From positions 1-64,000 of the forward strand of contig DASTZZ010000031.1 in NCBI GenBank assembly GCA_035764005.1: a stretch of DNA of 64,000 nt, given 5' to 3'. The first letter of the stretch is position 1; the number at the start of each line of letters is the position of its first letter. The notes below the pieces were generated by a model. It saw nothing but the letters and a program-made list of their open reading frames with translations, did not search any database and was not told the origin of the DNA. The DNA is from Terriglobales bacterium (GTDB taxonomy: Bacteria; Acidobacteriota; Terriglobia; Terriglobales; Acidobacteriaceae). The position numbers and the translations under genes were made by a program. This document shows, piece after piece, positions 25,068 to 33,344 of this stretch.

Positions 25068-25583
25068 ATGAAACATTGCGTTTGCTTTATCCTTGTGATG
25101 CTTGTACTCAGCGAAGTCTCCTGTTCTAGCCAGACTGGGAGTTTCACCATTCCAAATAGCGCGATGGAGCCAACCATCCTCCAGGGAGAGAAAGTTGCTG
25201 CCGAGATGCGGCCCTTTCAGGTGTCACGCGGAGACTTAGTCATTTTTGCGCAGGAAGGTCAGCTATTCATTAAGCGTGTCATTGGAATCGGCGGCGACAC
25301 CCTTGAGGGCCGTAATCTTCAGGTATTTGTCAATGGCAAGCTTCTGGACGAACCCTATATTGAGCACATCGGAAAACGGCCACTCGGCCTCAAGTCACTT
25401 GAAACGTTTGGTCCTGTCACGGTCCCGGCTGGAAAGTTGTTTGTCGCAGGTGATAACCGAGATTATTCGTTTGATAGTCGTGATACACGCTTCGGTCTTA
25501 TCTCGACAGCCGATGTCAAAGGCAAACCACTCGAGATTGTCCAATCAGCGAGCCCCGACCGTGTGCATAAGCCAGTCAGGTAA
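25068..25583 (+). CDS. Signal peptidase I-like protein
   Basis: Type I signal peptidase boxes are all present: Ser31 in PNSAMEPTIL, RGDLVIF, the general base Lys69 in FIKRVIGIGGD, and GDNRDYSFDSRDTRFG. The N-terminus (MKHCVCFILVMLVLSEVSCS) is one hydrophobic helix, either an anchor or a signal. At 171 residues it is a short S26 peptidase and should be active if the Ser/Lys dyad is intact. ATG 25050 and 25032 are alternative starts but overlap repeat R7. A lone signal peptidase inside a cassette-like array is unusual. Confidence 0.85.
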   Translation: MKHCVCFILVMLVLSEVSCSSQTGSFTIPNSAMEPTILQGEKVAAEMRPFQVSRGDLVIFAQEGQLFIKRVIGIGGDTLEGRNLQVFVNGKLLDEPYIEHIGKRPLGLKSLETFGPVTVPAGKLFVAGDNRDYSFDSRDTRFGLISTADVKGKPLEIVQSASPDRVHKPVR

Positions 25584-25593
25584 TGGTCCGGAT

Positions 25594-25653
25594 AGTTGAC
25601 GAAAAATCGCGATTGCACTCACCACTGAGAATGCCTGTTCTCGTCGGTTTAAG
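25594..25653. repeat. Array repeat R8
   Basis: Compact full copy: gttgacgaaaaatcgcgatt, then gcactcaccactgagaatgc, then ctgttctcgtcg, core GTTTAAG (25647-25653). GAGAA-TGCCTG-TTCTC forms a perfect small hairpin. The next ATG is 18 bases downstream. Confidence 0.7.
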
Positions 25654-25670
25654 CCTTAGTCTGGACGTGA

Positions 25671-26033
25671 ATGACAGAACTCTCGACTTTGTACCGACCT
25701 GTTGGGCTGGCCGAATTTGAGCTTGTTCGTGGTTCAGATTTTCGAAGCTTTCCGCCTCGTTTGTCGCACCAACCGATTTTCTATCCCGTGCTCGATGAGC
25801 AGTACGCAACCCAGATTGCCCGCGACTGGAACACAAAAGACGAAACATCGGGCTTCGTAGGATATGTTTTGCGGTTCAGCGTACGAACTGAGTTCCTGAG
25901 TCATTACGAGATTCACATCGTCGGGAGTTCAGAGCACCAGGAATACTGGATTCCCGCGGACGACTTACAGAAACTGAATGAAAACATCGTGGGACCCATC
26001 GAAGTCGTTTCAGAGTTCCACCTGCGAATGTGA
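25671..26033 (+). CDS. Conserved 120-aa protein (often labelled 'ADP-ribosylation/crystallin J1')
   Basis: The sequence follows a family I recognise by pattern: LYRPVGLAEFELV, FRSFPPRLSHQPIFYPVLDE, YATQIARDWNTKD, then YWIPADDLQKLNENIVGPIE. Databases tend to name it after ADP-ribosylation/crystallin J1, but I see no catalytic motif that would justify that function. It is a small soluble protein and appears intact. It is the single gene between R8 and R9. Confidence 0.75.
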   Translation: MTELSTLYRPVGLAEFELVRGSDFRSFPPRLSHQPIFYPVLDEQYATQIARDWNTKDETSGFVGYVLRFSVRTEFLSHYEIHIVGSSEHQEYWIPADDLQKLNENIVGPIEVVSEFHLRM

Positions 26034-26036
26034 GCG

Positions 26037-26111
26037 CCGACGAAAACGGGAACAGCTGAAGGATTCGTCAATGTCGTCAATGAGTGTAATCGCCTGTTGT
26101 AGCCGTTTATT
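26037..26111. repeat. Array repeat R9
   Basis: It starts gccgacgaaaacgggaacag and has the conserved right half aatgagtgtaatcgcctgtt, then core GTTTATT (26105-26111). The core overlaps the stop codon of the leftward gene beginning at 26107. Confidence 0.6.
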
Positions 26112-26511
26112 CCAATTTGTCCACCACACGATCACGATAATCACGCCACGCATAAAAACTATCTAGTGCTGGTGGGCCAGCCTCGAAAAATTTTCCCGTC
26201 TGCGCATCCAATGCCCGAAGTCGTAGACATTGAAGAATAGCTGCAACCACGCCCACCGCAGTATCGCCGCCGCGCACATGGAAGGCGAAACCTTTACATT
26301 CTTCTTCTGGGATGCTTACTTCGATACTCCATCCTATTCCGTCGATAACACCATAGGCGGGATTAGAAAAGTCCGCGGACGGAACAATATCCTTGATCTT
26401 TTCGATGATTATTGTTCGGTTTCCAATAGAGGCGGGCTTGAAGTCACTCGGAATCTCGGCCACTGTCTTGGCGTTTGCAGGAAAGTCTTGCACAAAAATG
26501 TCCCAACTCAT
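26107..26511 (-). CDS. Conserved hypothetical protein (MSWDIFVQDFP family)
   Basis: The 134-residue protein starts MSWDIFVQDFPANAKTVAEI and contains GWSIEVSIPEEECKGFAFHV and RGGDTAVGVVAAILQCLRLRA, a pattern seen in a family of small uncharacterised bacterial proteins. It is soluble, with no signal. ATG 26511 is preferred to ATG 26526 because the family begins MSWDIF. It is leftward, opposite to its neighbours, alone between R9 and R10. Confidence 0.7.
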   Translation of the reverse strand: MSWDIFVQDFPANAKTVAEIPSDFKPASIGNRTIIIEKIKDIVPSADFSNPAYGVIDGIGWSIEVSIPEEECKGFAFHVRGGDTAVGVVAAILQCLRLRALDAQTGKFFEAGPPALDSFYAWRDYRDRVVDKLE

Positions 26512-26550
26512 TCGGGTATTATGCAAGGCCGGAACGGAAATATTGAATAA

Positions 26551-26602
26551 GGAGTTGTTACATCGCCATAGCGCTCACAATGAGTGAGAACGCTTGTTAT
26601 CT
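26551..26602. repeat. Array repeat R10
   Basis: ggagttgttacatcgccata, then gcgctcacaatgagtgagaa and cgctt, core GTTATCT (26596-26602). TCAC/GTGA and GCG/CGC pairings nest inside it. The left end closely matches R5. Confidence 0.7.
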
Positions 26603-26633
26603 TTATCCATGTTGACAGTGACATCGAAATCCT

Positions 26634-27278
26634 ATGGGTCTTGACCTAATTGTTGAAGGGTGTGCCAAGCCGGGGTACGAACAAGAATGGCGGCAGCTTT
26701 TGGAACGCTCTTTTTCGGAGGAGGAGCTATCGTCAGCCGATACCTCGCGATTCCAACAGATTTCAATTCCCGGTTATGAACGCATCGGAGCACCACGAGT
26801 CGGACACGACAGCGTAGCCAACGAATGGATATTGGAAGCACGCAAGCCAACATCGTCCGAGGAACGCGCCGCTGTCTTGAAGGAGTTCGAGGGCTATTAC
26901 GTCGTGCGCCTCGTGAAATGCGATGGAGTTCCGGAATACTCAAATGGAGGGGCATACGATGGAGCGGATGAAACGAGTTTCCGAGGCTCATTTTTAAATG
27001 ACTGCGAGGACGTACTTGGTAAGGCTTTGCTAGCAGATGCATGGAACCACAAGTTCCCGAACGAAGCAGTCGAGTACGGGAAGGCGCTGCTCGCGGCGGC
27101 GGACGCTGCCGAACGAGGAGATAGGAGGCCGAGACCCGTCTCTTTCTTATCGCGCTTCGGCTTGCGCAAGAAGCGTGAACCAGTCGTGCTCGCCGACCAG
27201 CTTGCCATAGTCCGAGCAGCCGGACGCTGGTACATGTTCTGGGGCGAGCGGGGACACGCTATTCGCGCGTGGTTCTGA
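26634..27278 (+). CDS. Conserved hypothetical protein, 214 aa
   Basis: It starts MGLDLIVEGCAKPGYEQEWR, a start I associate with a family of uncharacterised bacterial proteins. It is soluble, with a basic segment around 165-185 (RGDRRPRPVSFLSRFGLRKK) and a Trp-rich C-terminus. No catalytic motif is apparent. The next gene follows after 15 bases without a repeat, so the two share one interval of the array. Confidence 0.7.
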   Translation: MGLDLIVEGCAKPGYEQEWRQLLERSFSEEELSSADTSRFQQISIPGYERIGAPRVGHDSVANEWILEARKPTSSEERAAVLKEFEGYYVVRLVKCDGVPEYSNGGAYDGADETSFRGSFLNDCEDVLGKALLADAWNHKFPNEAVEYGKALLAAADAAERGDRRPRPVSFLSRFGLRKKREPVVLADQLAIVRAAGRWYMFWGERGHAIRAWF

Positions 27279-27293
27279 CGTAGGTCCGGATCT

Positions 27294-27728
27294 GTGTCGC
27301 AAATCGGGGTCGTCGGTGATGAAAAGACCTGTCGTGTTCGAGTAGAGTGCCTTGGCGTGGATCAACCCTTGCCGCCGAACAGTTTCCCCTCGGGATTCCC
27401 CTCTGAACTGGCGTCAGCCGCCTTTGTGTCCTGCAACGAAGCGGCATGGTCGCCTGCACTCGCCGCACGATCCGTCGAATGGCTCAGCGCACACGGCTAT
27501 GCGGTCCTCGGAACCGAGGTTTGGCGTGCGAAGGGTAGCTCGATACAGAGCTTGCCTTACTTTCAGAACGTAGATCGGAAGGTCAATGAGGCATGGGATT
27601 CGTTTGTGACCCGAGCAGCGACGGAGACTTTGGCATATCTTCGAGCGTTTACCCCAAAGTTCATCGAGGAAGGCGATGTCTACGTTAACGTGATTTGGGT
27701 CAGCGAGAAGGAATTCAAAGGCACCTAA
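27294..27728 (+). CDS. Imm40-like putative immunity protein
   Basis: The 144-residue soluble protein has PSGFPSELASAAFVSCNEAA, WSPALAARSVEWLSAHG and YAVLGTEVWRAKG. This arrangement recalls the Imm40 family, which protects against polymorphic toxins; the assignment is tentative. The start is a GTG, 15 bases after the previous stop. No toxin gene is adjacent. Orphan immunity genes are frequent in mobile cassette collections. Confidence 0.6.
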   Translation: MSQIGVVGDEKTCRVRVECLGVDQPLPPNSFPSGFPSELASAAFVSCNEAAWSPALAARSVEWLSAHGYAVLGTEVWRAKGSSIQSLPYFQNVDRKVNEAWDSFVTRAATETLAYLRAFTPKFIEEGDVYVNVIWVSEKEFKGT

Positions 27729-27767
27729 ACGCTTGAGGCACTCGCCGTCAGCAGTTGCGAGTTTGGG
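27725..27767. repeat. Array repeat R11 (last, partial)
   Basis: Overlapping the end of the previous gene, taaacgcttgaggcactcgc and cgtcagca lead to core GTTGCGA (27754-27760), one base different from the R7 core GTTACGA. No further copy is seen to the right, so the array appears to end here. Confidence 0.5.
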
Positions 27768-27857
27768 GATGGTGTTGTAAGTGTTGCAGGCAGCCGCCCA
27801 CTAGGTTCCGGAACCTCATCCGGGGCCGTGCGAAGTTCGCCGAACGCGGTTTGCACC

Positions 27858-27894
27858 AAAAAATTGGGCGGAACCCACAATGGGAATTCCGCCC
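27858..27894 (-). terminator. Rho-independent terminator of the BNR-propeller gene
   Basis: On the minus strand, GGGCGGAA and TTCCGCCC form a perfect 8-bp stem around a loop with its own CCCA/TGGG pairing, followed by AATTTTTTGG. It lies 28 bases beyond the stop at 27922. Confidence 0.85.
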
Positions 27895-27921
27895 TCTCCG
27901 GTCAGGGGTGAAGATCGAAAC

Positions 27922-29838
27922 TTATTGGTTGCCTGTGGGCTGCTCCATGCGGGCGCTCATGCGGCTGCCGTTATCGAAGCTCACGATGCCTTCGTACTGG
28001 CTCAGCGCCAGGATGCCGCCGCGCATCGGGATTGCACGATGCAGAGCTAAACCGGCGTCTTCCATGCGGTGCCACTTGGCGCCATCGCTGCTGCCGAAGA
28101 CTTCGCTTGAGCCATCGACGATCGCCAGCAGATGATGGCTGCGCTGGTCAAAGTCCAGCGACGTAATCTTGGCCTTGGGCAGGTCGGTCATCATCGGCTC
28201 CCAGCTTCCGCCTTTTTCCTGGCGGAAGAGGCCTTGTGCCGACGAGATCCAGATGTTCTGGCTGTCGTCGATCGCGATGCCTGTGATCAGCGTTACCGGC
28301 AGGCTCTGCTCCACATTGAAGTGCTTGCCGCCGTCAGACGAGACCAGCAGCGTGGTGTAGGTGGAAGCTACAACCATGCCGTTGCCGGCACGAACTCTCT
28401 GGAAGGGCTCTTTCTTGGCTGCGTGCTGCAGGTTCCAGGTTTTGCCCATGTCGCGCGAAACCAGCAGCGCGCCAGACGATGTGGGAACGAAGAGGCTGTT
28501 GCCCTCGATTGCCAAATCGGGAATGTTGGGCATCATGCCTGGCAGGCTTACGCGCATCCACTCGCGCGCGCCTGTCGCCAGCTTGAAGAGGCCGGCATTG
28601 GTTCCGGCGAACAGGTTGCCGCGCTCATCCTGCGCGAGCGTGAAAACGTCGCGTCCGTTCAGACCGCTGCTGAGCTGCGACCAGCGCTGTCCCGCATCGC
28701 GCGAGACGAAGACGCCGCCGAATTCTTTGTCATTGACCATGCCCGCATAGAGCACGTTCGGATTCTTGTTGTCGGCGAGCAGCGCGCGCACCTGACGATG
28801 AGCAAAGCCTTCGTTCGAGGCGCTGAACGACGCCGAGTTGTTGGTGCTCAGCAGAACGCCGCTGCGGTCGGTCGCGAGCAGAACGCGCGTCGAATCGCGC
28901 GGATCGATCATCACGTCGTTGACGATGATGTTCGGCGCAGTCACGCGATGCCACGTGGCACCGGCGTCTTCCGTCTTCCACAAGCCTTCTGTGGTTCCCG
29001 CGAAGACGACGTTGTCATGCTGCGGATCTTGCTTCAGAACGCGAGTGCGGCGAGCCGAAAAGGGAATCCCTTGTGCCTTCTTGAAGAGATCGGCCGCGTC
29101 GGTGCTCTTATAAATTCCTGAGCACGCGCTCAGATACACCGTCTGCGGCTGCTGCGGATCGACGATGATCGAGAACACATCGGAGTCGTCGATGACGCCA
29201 TTCTTAATCTGACGCCAGTTCTGGCCGGCGTCTTCGGTCTTCCACGCGAGGTGCCAGGTTCCGGCGTAGATCACGTCAGGATTCTTCGGATCGATCGCCA
29301 GCGACTCGATGTTCTTGATGTCCTTGTGGCCTTCGGGCGAAATGCGGGTCCAGTGATCGCCGCCATCTTGCGAGCGGTACACGCCATCGAGCGCACCCGC
29401 GACCAGAATCTTGGAGTTGGATGGAGCCATCGCGAACGAGCGGATCGATTTGCCGCGCATGCCGCTCAACGACTCAAACGACTTGCCGCCATTATTGGAG
29501 CGGAACAGTTCGCCGGTTTCATGCTCGATGCTCCACGCGGCTACATAGAGCCGGCGGGAATTAGCGGGATCGAAAACGATGTGATCGAGAACGTAGTCAG
29601 GCCCGTCGCCGAGGTGAGCGTAGCGCGTCCATGAGGCGCCGCGATCGCGAGATTCGAAAATTTGCCCTGAGCTCGTGCCAAGCAAAATGCGGTCAGGATT
29701 CTGCGGGTCGTACGAGAGCGAACGAACGTCTCCCCCATCGGGGCCGATCATGCGTGGCTGCGCACCGTGCGCATATCCGACGCAGAACGAAAGAGCGCCG
29801 GCCAGCGCCGCAAGGTACAGCCATCGTTTGCGCAACAT
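27922..29838 (-). CDS. Exported BNR/Asp-box beta-propeller protein (YCF48/sortilin-like)
   Basis: A signal peptide (about 1-26, ending YAHGAQ) is followed by many Asp-box repeats: SRDRGASWTRY, SNNGGKSFESL, SQDGGDHWTRI, TEDAGQNWRQI, TEDAGATWHRV, SRDAGQRWSQL, SRDMGKTWNLQ and SSDGGKHFNVE. This makes one or two seven-bladed propellers in 638 residues. ATG 29838 is chosen because GGAGGA lies 7 bases upstream. Such proteins act as scaffolds or glycan binders; no sialidase active site is apparent. Exported, function unknown. Confidence 0.85.
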   Translation of the reverse strand: MLRKRWLYLAALAGALSFCVGYAHGAQPRMIGPDGGDVRSLSYDPQNPDRILLGTSSGQIFESRDRGASWTRYAHLGDGPDYVLDHIVFDPANSRRLYVAAWSIEHETGELFRSNNGGKSFESLSGMRGKSIRSFAMAPSNSKILVAGALDGVYRSQDGGDHWTRISPEGHKDIKNIESLAIDPKNPDVIYAGTWHLAWKTEDAGQNWRQIKNGVIDDSDVFSIIVDPQQPQTVYLSACSGIYKSTDAADLFKKAQGIPFSARRTRVLKQDPQHDNVVFAGTTEGLWKTEDAGATWHRVTAPNIIVNDVMIDPRDSTRVLLATDRSGVLLSTNNSASFSASNEGFAHRQVRALLADNKNPNVLYAGMVNDKEFGGVFVSRDAGQRWSQLSSGLNGRDVFTLAQDERGNLFAGTNAGLFKLATGAREWMRVSLPGMMPNIPDLAIEGNSLFVPTSSGALLVSRDMGKTWNLQHAAKKEPFQRVRAGNGMVVASTYTTLLVSSDGGKHFNVEQSLPVTLITGIAIDDSQNIWISSAQGLFRQEKGGSWEPMMTDLPKAKITSLDFDQRSHHLLAIVDGSSEVFGSSDGAKWHRMEDAGLALHRAIPMRGGILALSQYEGIVSFDNGSRMSARMEQPTGNQ

Positions 29839-30087
29839 GGACACTTCCTCCGGTGACTTTGGTAACTCGTACTCTTCGGGGGCGTCTCAACAATGCCACC
29901 TGCGCCGGAAGCGTGGTAGATGACCAAAGTGCGGAAGGGCGCGGAGGGACCTTGGTCACTGGAGGAAGTCTTTGGATGAAAGAGGCTGGCTTTACAACGA
30001 CTTACAAATAGCCAAACTTGAGATGATCTCAGCGCATTCCGTCGGGCGCAAAGTCGAACCGGCGGTATGGTATTTTGGGCGTGCTAA

Positions 30088-30384
30088 ATGCGCTCCAGAT
30101 TGAGTTCCGCCTATTCTCTTGTGTTTTTCGTCGTGTGCACGCTTAGTACGTCTCTATGGGCACAAACATACAGCACGCCAGAGGTTCAAATTCAGAACAC
30201 GGGAATCTCAGGAATGTGGGTGCTTGCCAATATTAGTTTTGCTGGAATGCGCGCTCAGAATCATCAGAGCATCCTTTGGCGGAGCCTGGCATTCATCTTC
30301 GGCCTGCCGGGTACTATCGTGAGCTTCTTTGCGGTTGAGGAAGGTAGTAACCGAGCTTACGGAATCAACCTGCCTCGACGCTGA
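30088..30384 (+). CDS. Small membrane protein, 98 aa
   Basis: An N-terminal hydrophobic segment (SLVFFVVCTLSTSLWAQ) ends in an AQ signal-like site. A second segment, GMWVLANISFAGMRAQNHQS, leads to LAFIFGLPGTIVSFFAVEEG, so there are two or three membrane segments. The conserved-looking end SNRAYGINLPRR suggests a real family, but I cannot name it. It starts 250 bases upstream-divergent from the BNR-propeller gene. Confidence 0.6.
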   Translation: MRSRLSSAYSLVFFVVCTLSTSLWAQTYSTPEVQIQNTGISGMWVLANISFAGMRAQNHQSILWRSLAFIFGLPGTIVSFFAVEEGSNRAYGINLPRR

Positions 30385-30457
30385 CCGAACTCCCGATCAG
30401 GAGCGAGGTGCAAACGCCCAAATCACAGCAATCAGGAAAATAGAAGGAAGCGATGGC

Positions 30458-30673
30458 TCAGAGATCGTTCGGCGTGAGCCCGGTATGCTTTGCGATTCTG
30501 CTGAGCATCTTCGGCCCGATTTCGTCTTTGTCGTGAAATGCCCAAGTGAAATCTGGCCATCCTTCCCGTTCGAGCTGGACGTGAGAGCCGCCCTTTCTGT
30601 TCTTAACAGTCCACCCAATGCGCAAGAGAGCACTGAAGACCCGACTAGCTTTTCTGCTGGGCCACGAACTCAC
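30458..30673 (-). CDS. hicA: HicA-like mRNA interferase toxin
   Basis: This 71-residue protein has the double-stranded-RNA-binding-like HicA fold: SALLRIGWTVKNRKGGSHVQ with the conserved GSH (catalytic His), followed by the C-terminal IGPKMLSRIAKHTGL segment. HicA cleaves mRNA and tmRNA. The GTG start overlaps the hicB stop as GTGA. The order antitoxin then toxin is the less common hicBA order. Confidence 0.8.
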   Translation of the reverse strand: MSSWPSRKASRVFSALLRIGWTVKNRKGGSHVQLEREGWPDFTWAFHDKDEIGPKMLSRIAKHTGLTPNDL

Positions 30674-30906
30674 AGGAAGCGGATCGATTTGGGAGGCTTT
30701 TTTACCTGCTCGGTGCGATCGGCGAGAACGCGCAAGGCCAGCGCTGTAACCTTGACCTCTGCATCTTGCTTTGTTTCTCCATACGCCATCACTCCGGGGA
30801 GGTCGGGAATCTCCGCGATCCAGCGACCATCCTCCTCCTGGTCAAACTCAATTTTGAAGGATTCGCCGCCTTCGGGTATCCGGGGAACTGTTGCCACGGT
30901 CGTCAC
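30670..30906 (-). CDS. hicB: HicB-like antitoxin
   Basis: The core FKIEFDQEEDGRWIAEIPDL continuing PGVMAYGETKQDAEVKV is the partial RNase H fold of HicB, with the acidic pattern of that family, followed by a short C-terminal tail (QVKKPPKSIRFL). The start is uncertain: GTG 30906 is taken here (78 residues), GTG 30897 is possible, and a GTG at 31029 would add 41 unusual residues. It neutralises HicA encoded immediately downstream. Confidence 0.75.
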   Translation of the reverse strand: MTTVATVPRIPEGGESFKIEFDQEEDGRWIAEIPDLPGVMAYGETKQDAEVKVTALALRVLADRTEQVKKPPKSIRFL

Positions 30907-31144
30907 CGTTGTTTCCCAATTCTGGGAGATGGGATGCCCAAACTCGGTAGGAGTTGAATTTGGGAGCCGCAGAGATTGTGCTGGCCAGAGCAGGCCCAGG
31001 TCAATTGTATTTTTCTGAACGCTTTTCACACAAGTGTTATTGCAGCGTCATCGGCATAGACCGTTTCTGACCGTTTGGTCCATCAAGCAGGGACGAACAG
31101 ATCAGTGGAAGCGTTTTATGGATTCAGCTGACTGCTAAGAGATA

Positions 31145-31219
31145 TGGAGGCGCGGGTCGGAATCGAACCGACGCATAAAGGTTTTGCAGACCTCTCCCTT
31201 ACCACTTGGGTACCGCGCC
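31145..31219 (-). tRNA. tRNA-Cys (GCA)
   Basis: On the minus strand the acceptor stem GGCGCGG pairs with CCGCGCC, the anticodon loop CTGCAAA gives GCA (31187-31185), the T arm has GGTTCGATTCC, and discriminator T is followed by encoded CCA (31147-31145). All arms fold normally. Confidence 0.95.
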
Positions 31220-31284
31220 CCTGGGAAGGCAAACATCGAAAACCCCCGCCGACAGCGAGGGTGAATGGAGCCTTGGGCGAACAC

Positions 31285-31359
<75 letters not shown>

Positions 31360-31504
31360 TCAGAAACTTGTCTGATTATAACAAAAGGAGCAGCGGGAAA
31401 AGAGCGGGCGAAAGCGGCTCCAATCTTCCGATCAGGCGTTCGATCGCGCTTTTGCTATCCCGGATGAGACCCTGGACAAAATCGCATACAATCTGCAACG
31501 GCCC

Positions 31505-33085
31505 ATGGAGAGCGCATCGATAACGAAATCGCGCCGCACGCAGCTGCACCGCGATCCATCTGGTCTATTTGTTCACACGCTCGTTCTTGAAGCGTGTGCG
31601 AAGTTCGGCCGCAAAGAAGCTGTTGTCGATTACTCGTGCGATCCGCCGCGGCGCATTTCCTACGCTGAGTACAGAGAACTCGTTGAGCGGCTCGCGGCTT
31701 CGTTCGCCCGGCTTTTTCATCCGGGCGATGTGATCGCCATTTTTCTCTACAACTGCTGGGAGTTTTGCGTTGCGTATCACGCAGCGACGTTTGCCGGTTG
31801 CGTCCCGACGTTGCTCAATCCGTCTTACCGCGAACGAGAGGTTCGGTATCAGCTCGAAAACTCTGAAGCGGTTGCACTGATCACCGATGGACCGCAGATT
31901 CGTGGAATGAATCTCAGCGGATCGCCACGACTGCGTGAAGTCATCGCAACGCGGACCTCGGCTGCAGGCGCGAGCGAGTTTTCTGAGCTACTGCAGCCCG
32001 CAACTGCCGGAATTCCGGCACTCAACGAAGGCCCACACGAAGTCCTTGCCGCGCTGCCTTACTCCAGCGGAACTACTGGATTGCCGAAAGGCGTGATGCT
32101 CTCTCACTCCAATCTCGTCACGAACATCTTTCAATTGCTTGCGCCCGGAGAAGAGGCGACGTACACGCAGAGCGACATCACACTGTGTTGTCTCCCGCTC
32201 TACCACATCTACGGCTTGAACGTAGTACTGAATCCCATTTTTGCCCTAGGCGGCACGTTGGTTCTGTTGCCGCGCTTCGATGAAGCAAGATTTTTGCGTC
32301 TGCTGATCGAGGAACACCCAACGTTCCTGCCGCTTGTGCCTCCACTGGTTAATTGCTTCTGTCAGGCCGCCGAAGAGGGCAGATTTCCTCGCGAACACCA
32401 CGTCCGCTACGTGAAGTCCGGCGCGGCGCCGCTCGCGCCTGAGCTGGCGTCGCGCTTCACGAATCTGACCGGAATCAGAATTCGTCAGGGATACGGAATG
32501 ACCGAGGCCTCTCCAGTCACGCATCTTGGCTACGTGGAGCCCGACTTGTACATGCCCGATTCGATCGGCCAGGCGGTCGCGCAAACTGAATGCCGTCTCG
32601 TGAACGGTCACGATCCGTGCCATGGCGAGCTGGTGATGCGCGGACCGCAGTTCATGCTCGGCTACTGGAAGGCTCCGGAGGCGACCGCATCAGCATTGCG
32701 CGATGGATGGTACTGGTCGGGAGATATTGCCAGCGTCGATGCGAATGGCTTCTATCGCATCGTCGATCGCGTGAAGGAGATGATCAAGTACAAAGGGTTC
32801 TCCATAGCGCCGGCCGAAGTCGAAGCCGTTCTGCTGGAACATCCTCTGGTTCGCGACTGCGGCATCGTAGGTCATGCCGACACGACGTCCGGCGAGATTC
32901 CGTGTGCATTTGTGGTATTGCGCGAAGGACACAACGGCAATGGCAAAATCGCTGACGAATTGTGCGGCTACGTCGGCGAGCGGCTCACGCATTACAAGCA
33001 GCCGCGCGAAGTGCGCTTCGTGAACTCAATTCCGAGAAATCCTTCAGGGAAGATCTTGCGACGGATCTTGCGTGATGAGCTTTGA
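31505..33085 (+). CDS. AMP-dependent acyl-CoA synthetase/ligase
   Basis: This ANL-superfamily enzyme adenylates a carboxylic acid and transfers it to CoA. Core motifs in order are the P-loop-like LPYSSGTTGLPKGVMLSH, LPLYHIYGLN, GYGMTEASP, DGWYWSGDIA, the hinge IVDRVKEMIKYKGFSIAPAE and the C-terminal Lys motif NPSGKILRR. At 526 residues it is typical of medium/long-chain fatty acyl-CoA or 4-coumarate-CoA ligases; the substrate cannot be settled from sequence. No operon partners are visible, although a crotonase is encoded elsewhere in the window. Confidence 0.9.
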   Translation: MESASITKSRRTQLHRDPSGLFVHTLVLEACAKFGRKEAVVDYSCDPPRRISYAEYRELVERLAASFARLFHPGDVIAIFLYNCWEFCVAYHAATFAGCVPTLLNPSYREREVRYQLENSEAVALITDGPQIRGMNLSGSPRLREVIATRTSAAGASEFSELLQPATAGIPALNEGPHEVLAALPYSSGTTGLPKGVMLSHSNLVTNIFQLLAPGEEATYTQSDITLCCLPLYHIYGLNVVLNPIFALGGTLVLLPRFDEARFLRLLIEEHPTFLPLVPPLVNCFCQAAEEGRFPREHHVRYVKSGAAPLAPELASRFTNLTGIRIRQGYGMTEASPVTHLGYVEPDLYMPDSIGQAVAQTECRLVNGHDPCHGELVMRGPQFMLGYWKAPEATASALRDGWYWSGDIASVDANGFYRIVDRVKEMIKYKGFSIAPAEVEAVLLEHPLVRDCGIVGHADTTSGEIPCAFVVLREGHNGNGKIADELCGYVGERLTHYKQPREVRFVNSIPRNPSGKILRRILRDEL

Positions 33086-33093
33086 CTTGCCTT

Positions 33094-33261
33094 TGTCATT
33101 CCGAACCACCGGTGTTTGGTGGTGAGGAATCCCTACGAACTGTGATAATCGTCAGGTACCGACAGAGCCGGACTTCGCTCCCGCGAAGCCGGAATTCCCG
33201 AATTGCACTATCGCAATGGTAGGGATTCCTCAACGCCAAAATCGGGCGGTTCGGAATGACA
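33094..33261. repeat. Palindromic repeat element A, copy 2
   Basis: A 168-bp element that begins TGTCATTCCGAACC and ends GGTTCGGAATGACA (exact complements). Internal AGGAATCCCTA (33125-33135) pairs with TAGGGATTCCT (33220-33230). It has the same arms as copy 1 at 5873-6009, with a different, longer centre. Confidence 0.85.
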
Positions 33262-33344
33262 CGAGGACGGAAGGTACTCCGTGTCTCCGTGGTGAAAACG
33301 CCTTTCGGCCCTAGCTATACTGAGCTCACACCACGAGGTCTCGT

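Noticed and set aside
20497-27767. CRISPR array interpretation of the regularly spaced repeats
   Set aside because: The repeats are spaced by whole genes of 0.4-1.2 kb, are only partly conserved and are not 24-40 bp identical units with short spacers; no cas genes are present.
28132-29121. A 329-codon rightward frame opposite the BNR-propeller gene
   Set aside because: The opposite strand has a signal peptide, eight Asp-box repeats, a ribosome site and a terminator; the rightward frame has none of these.
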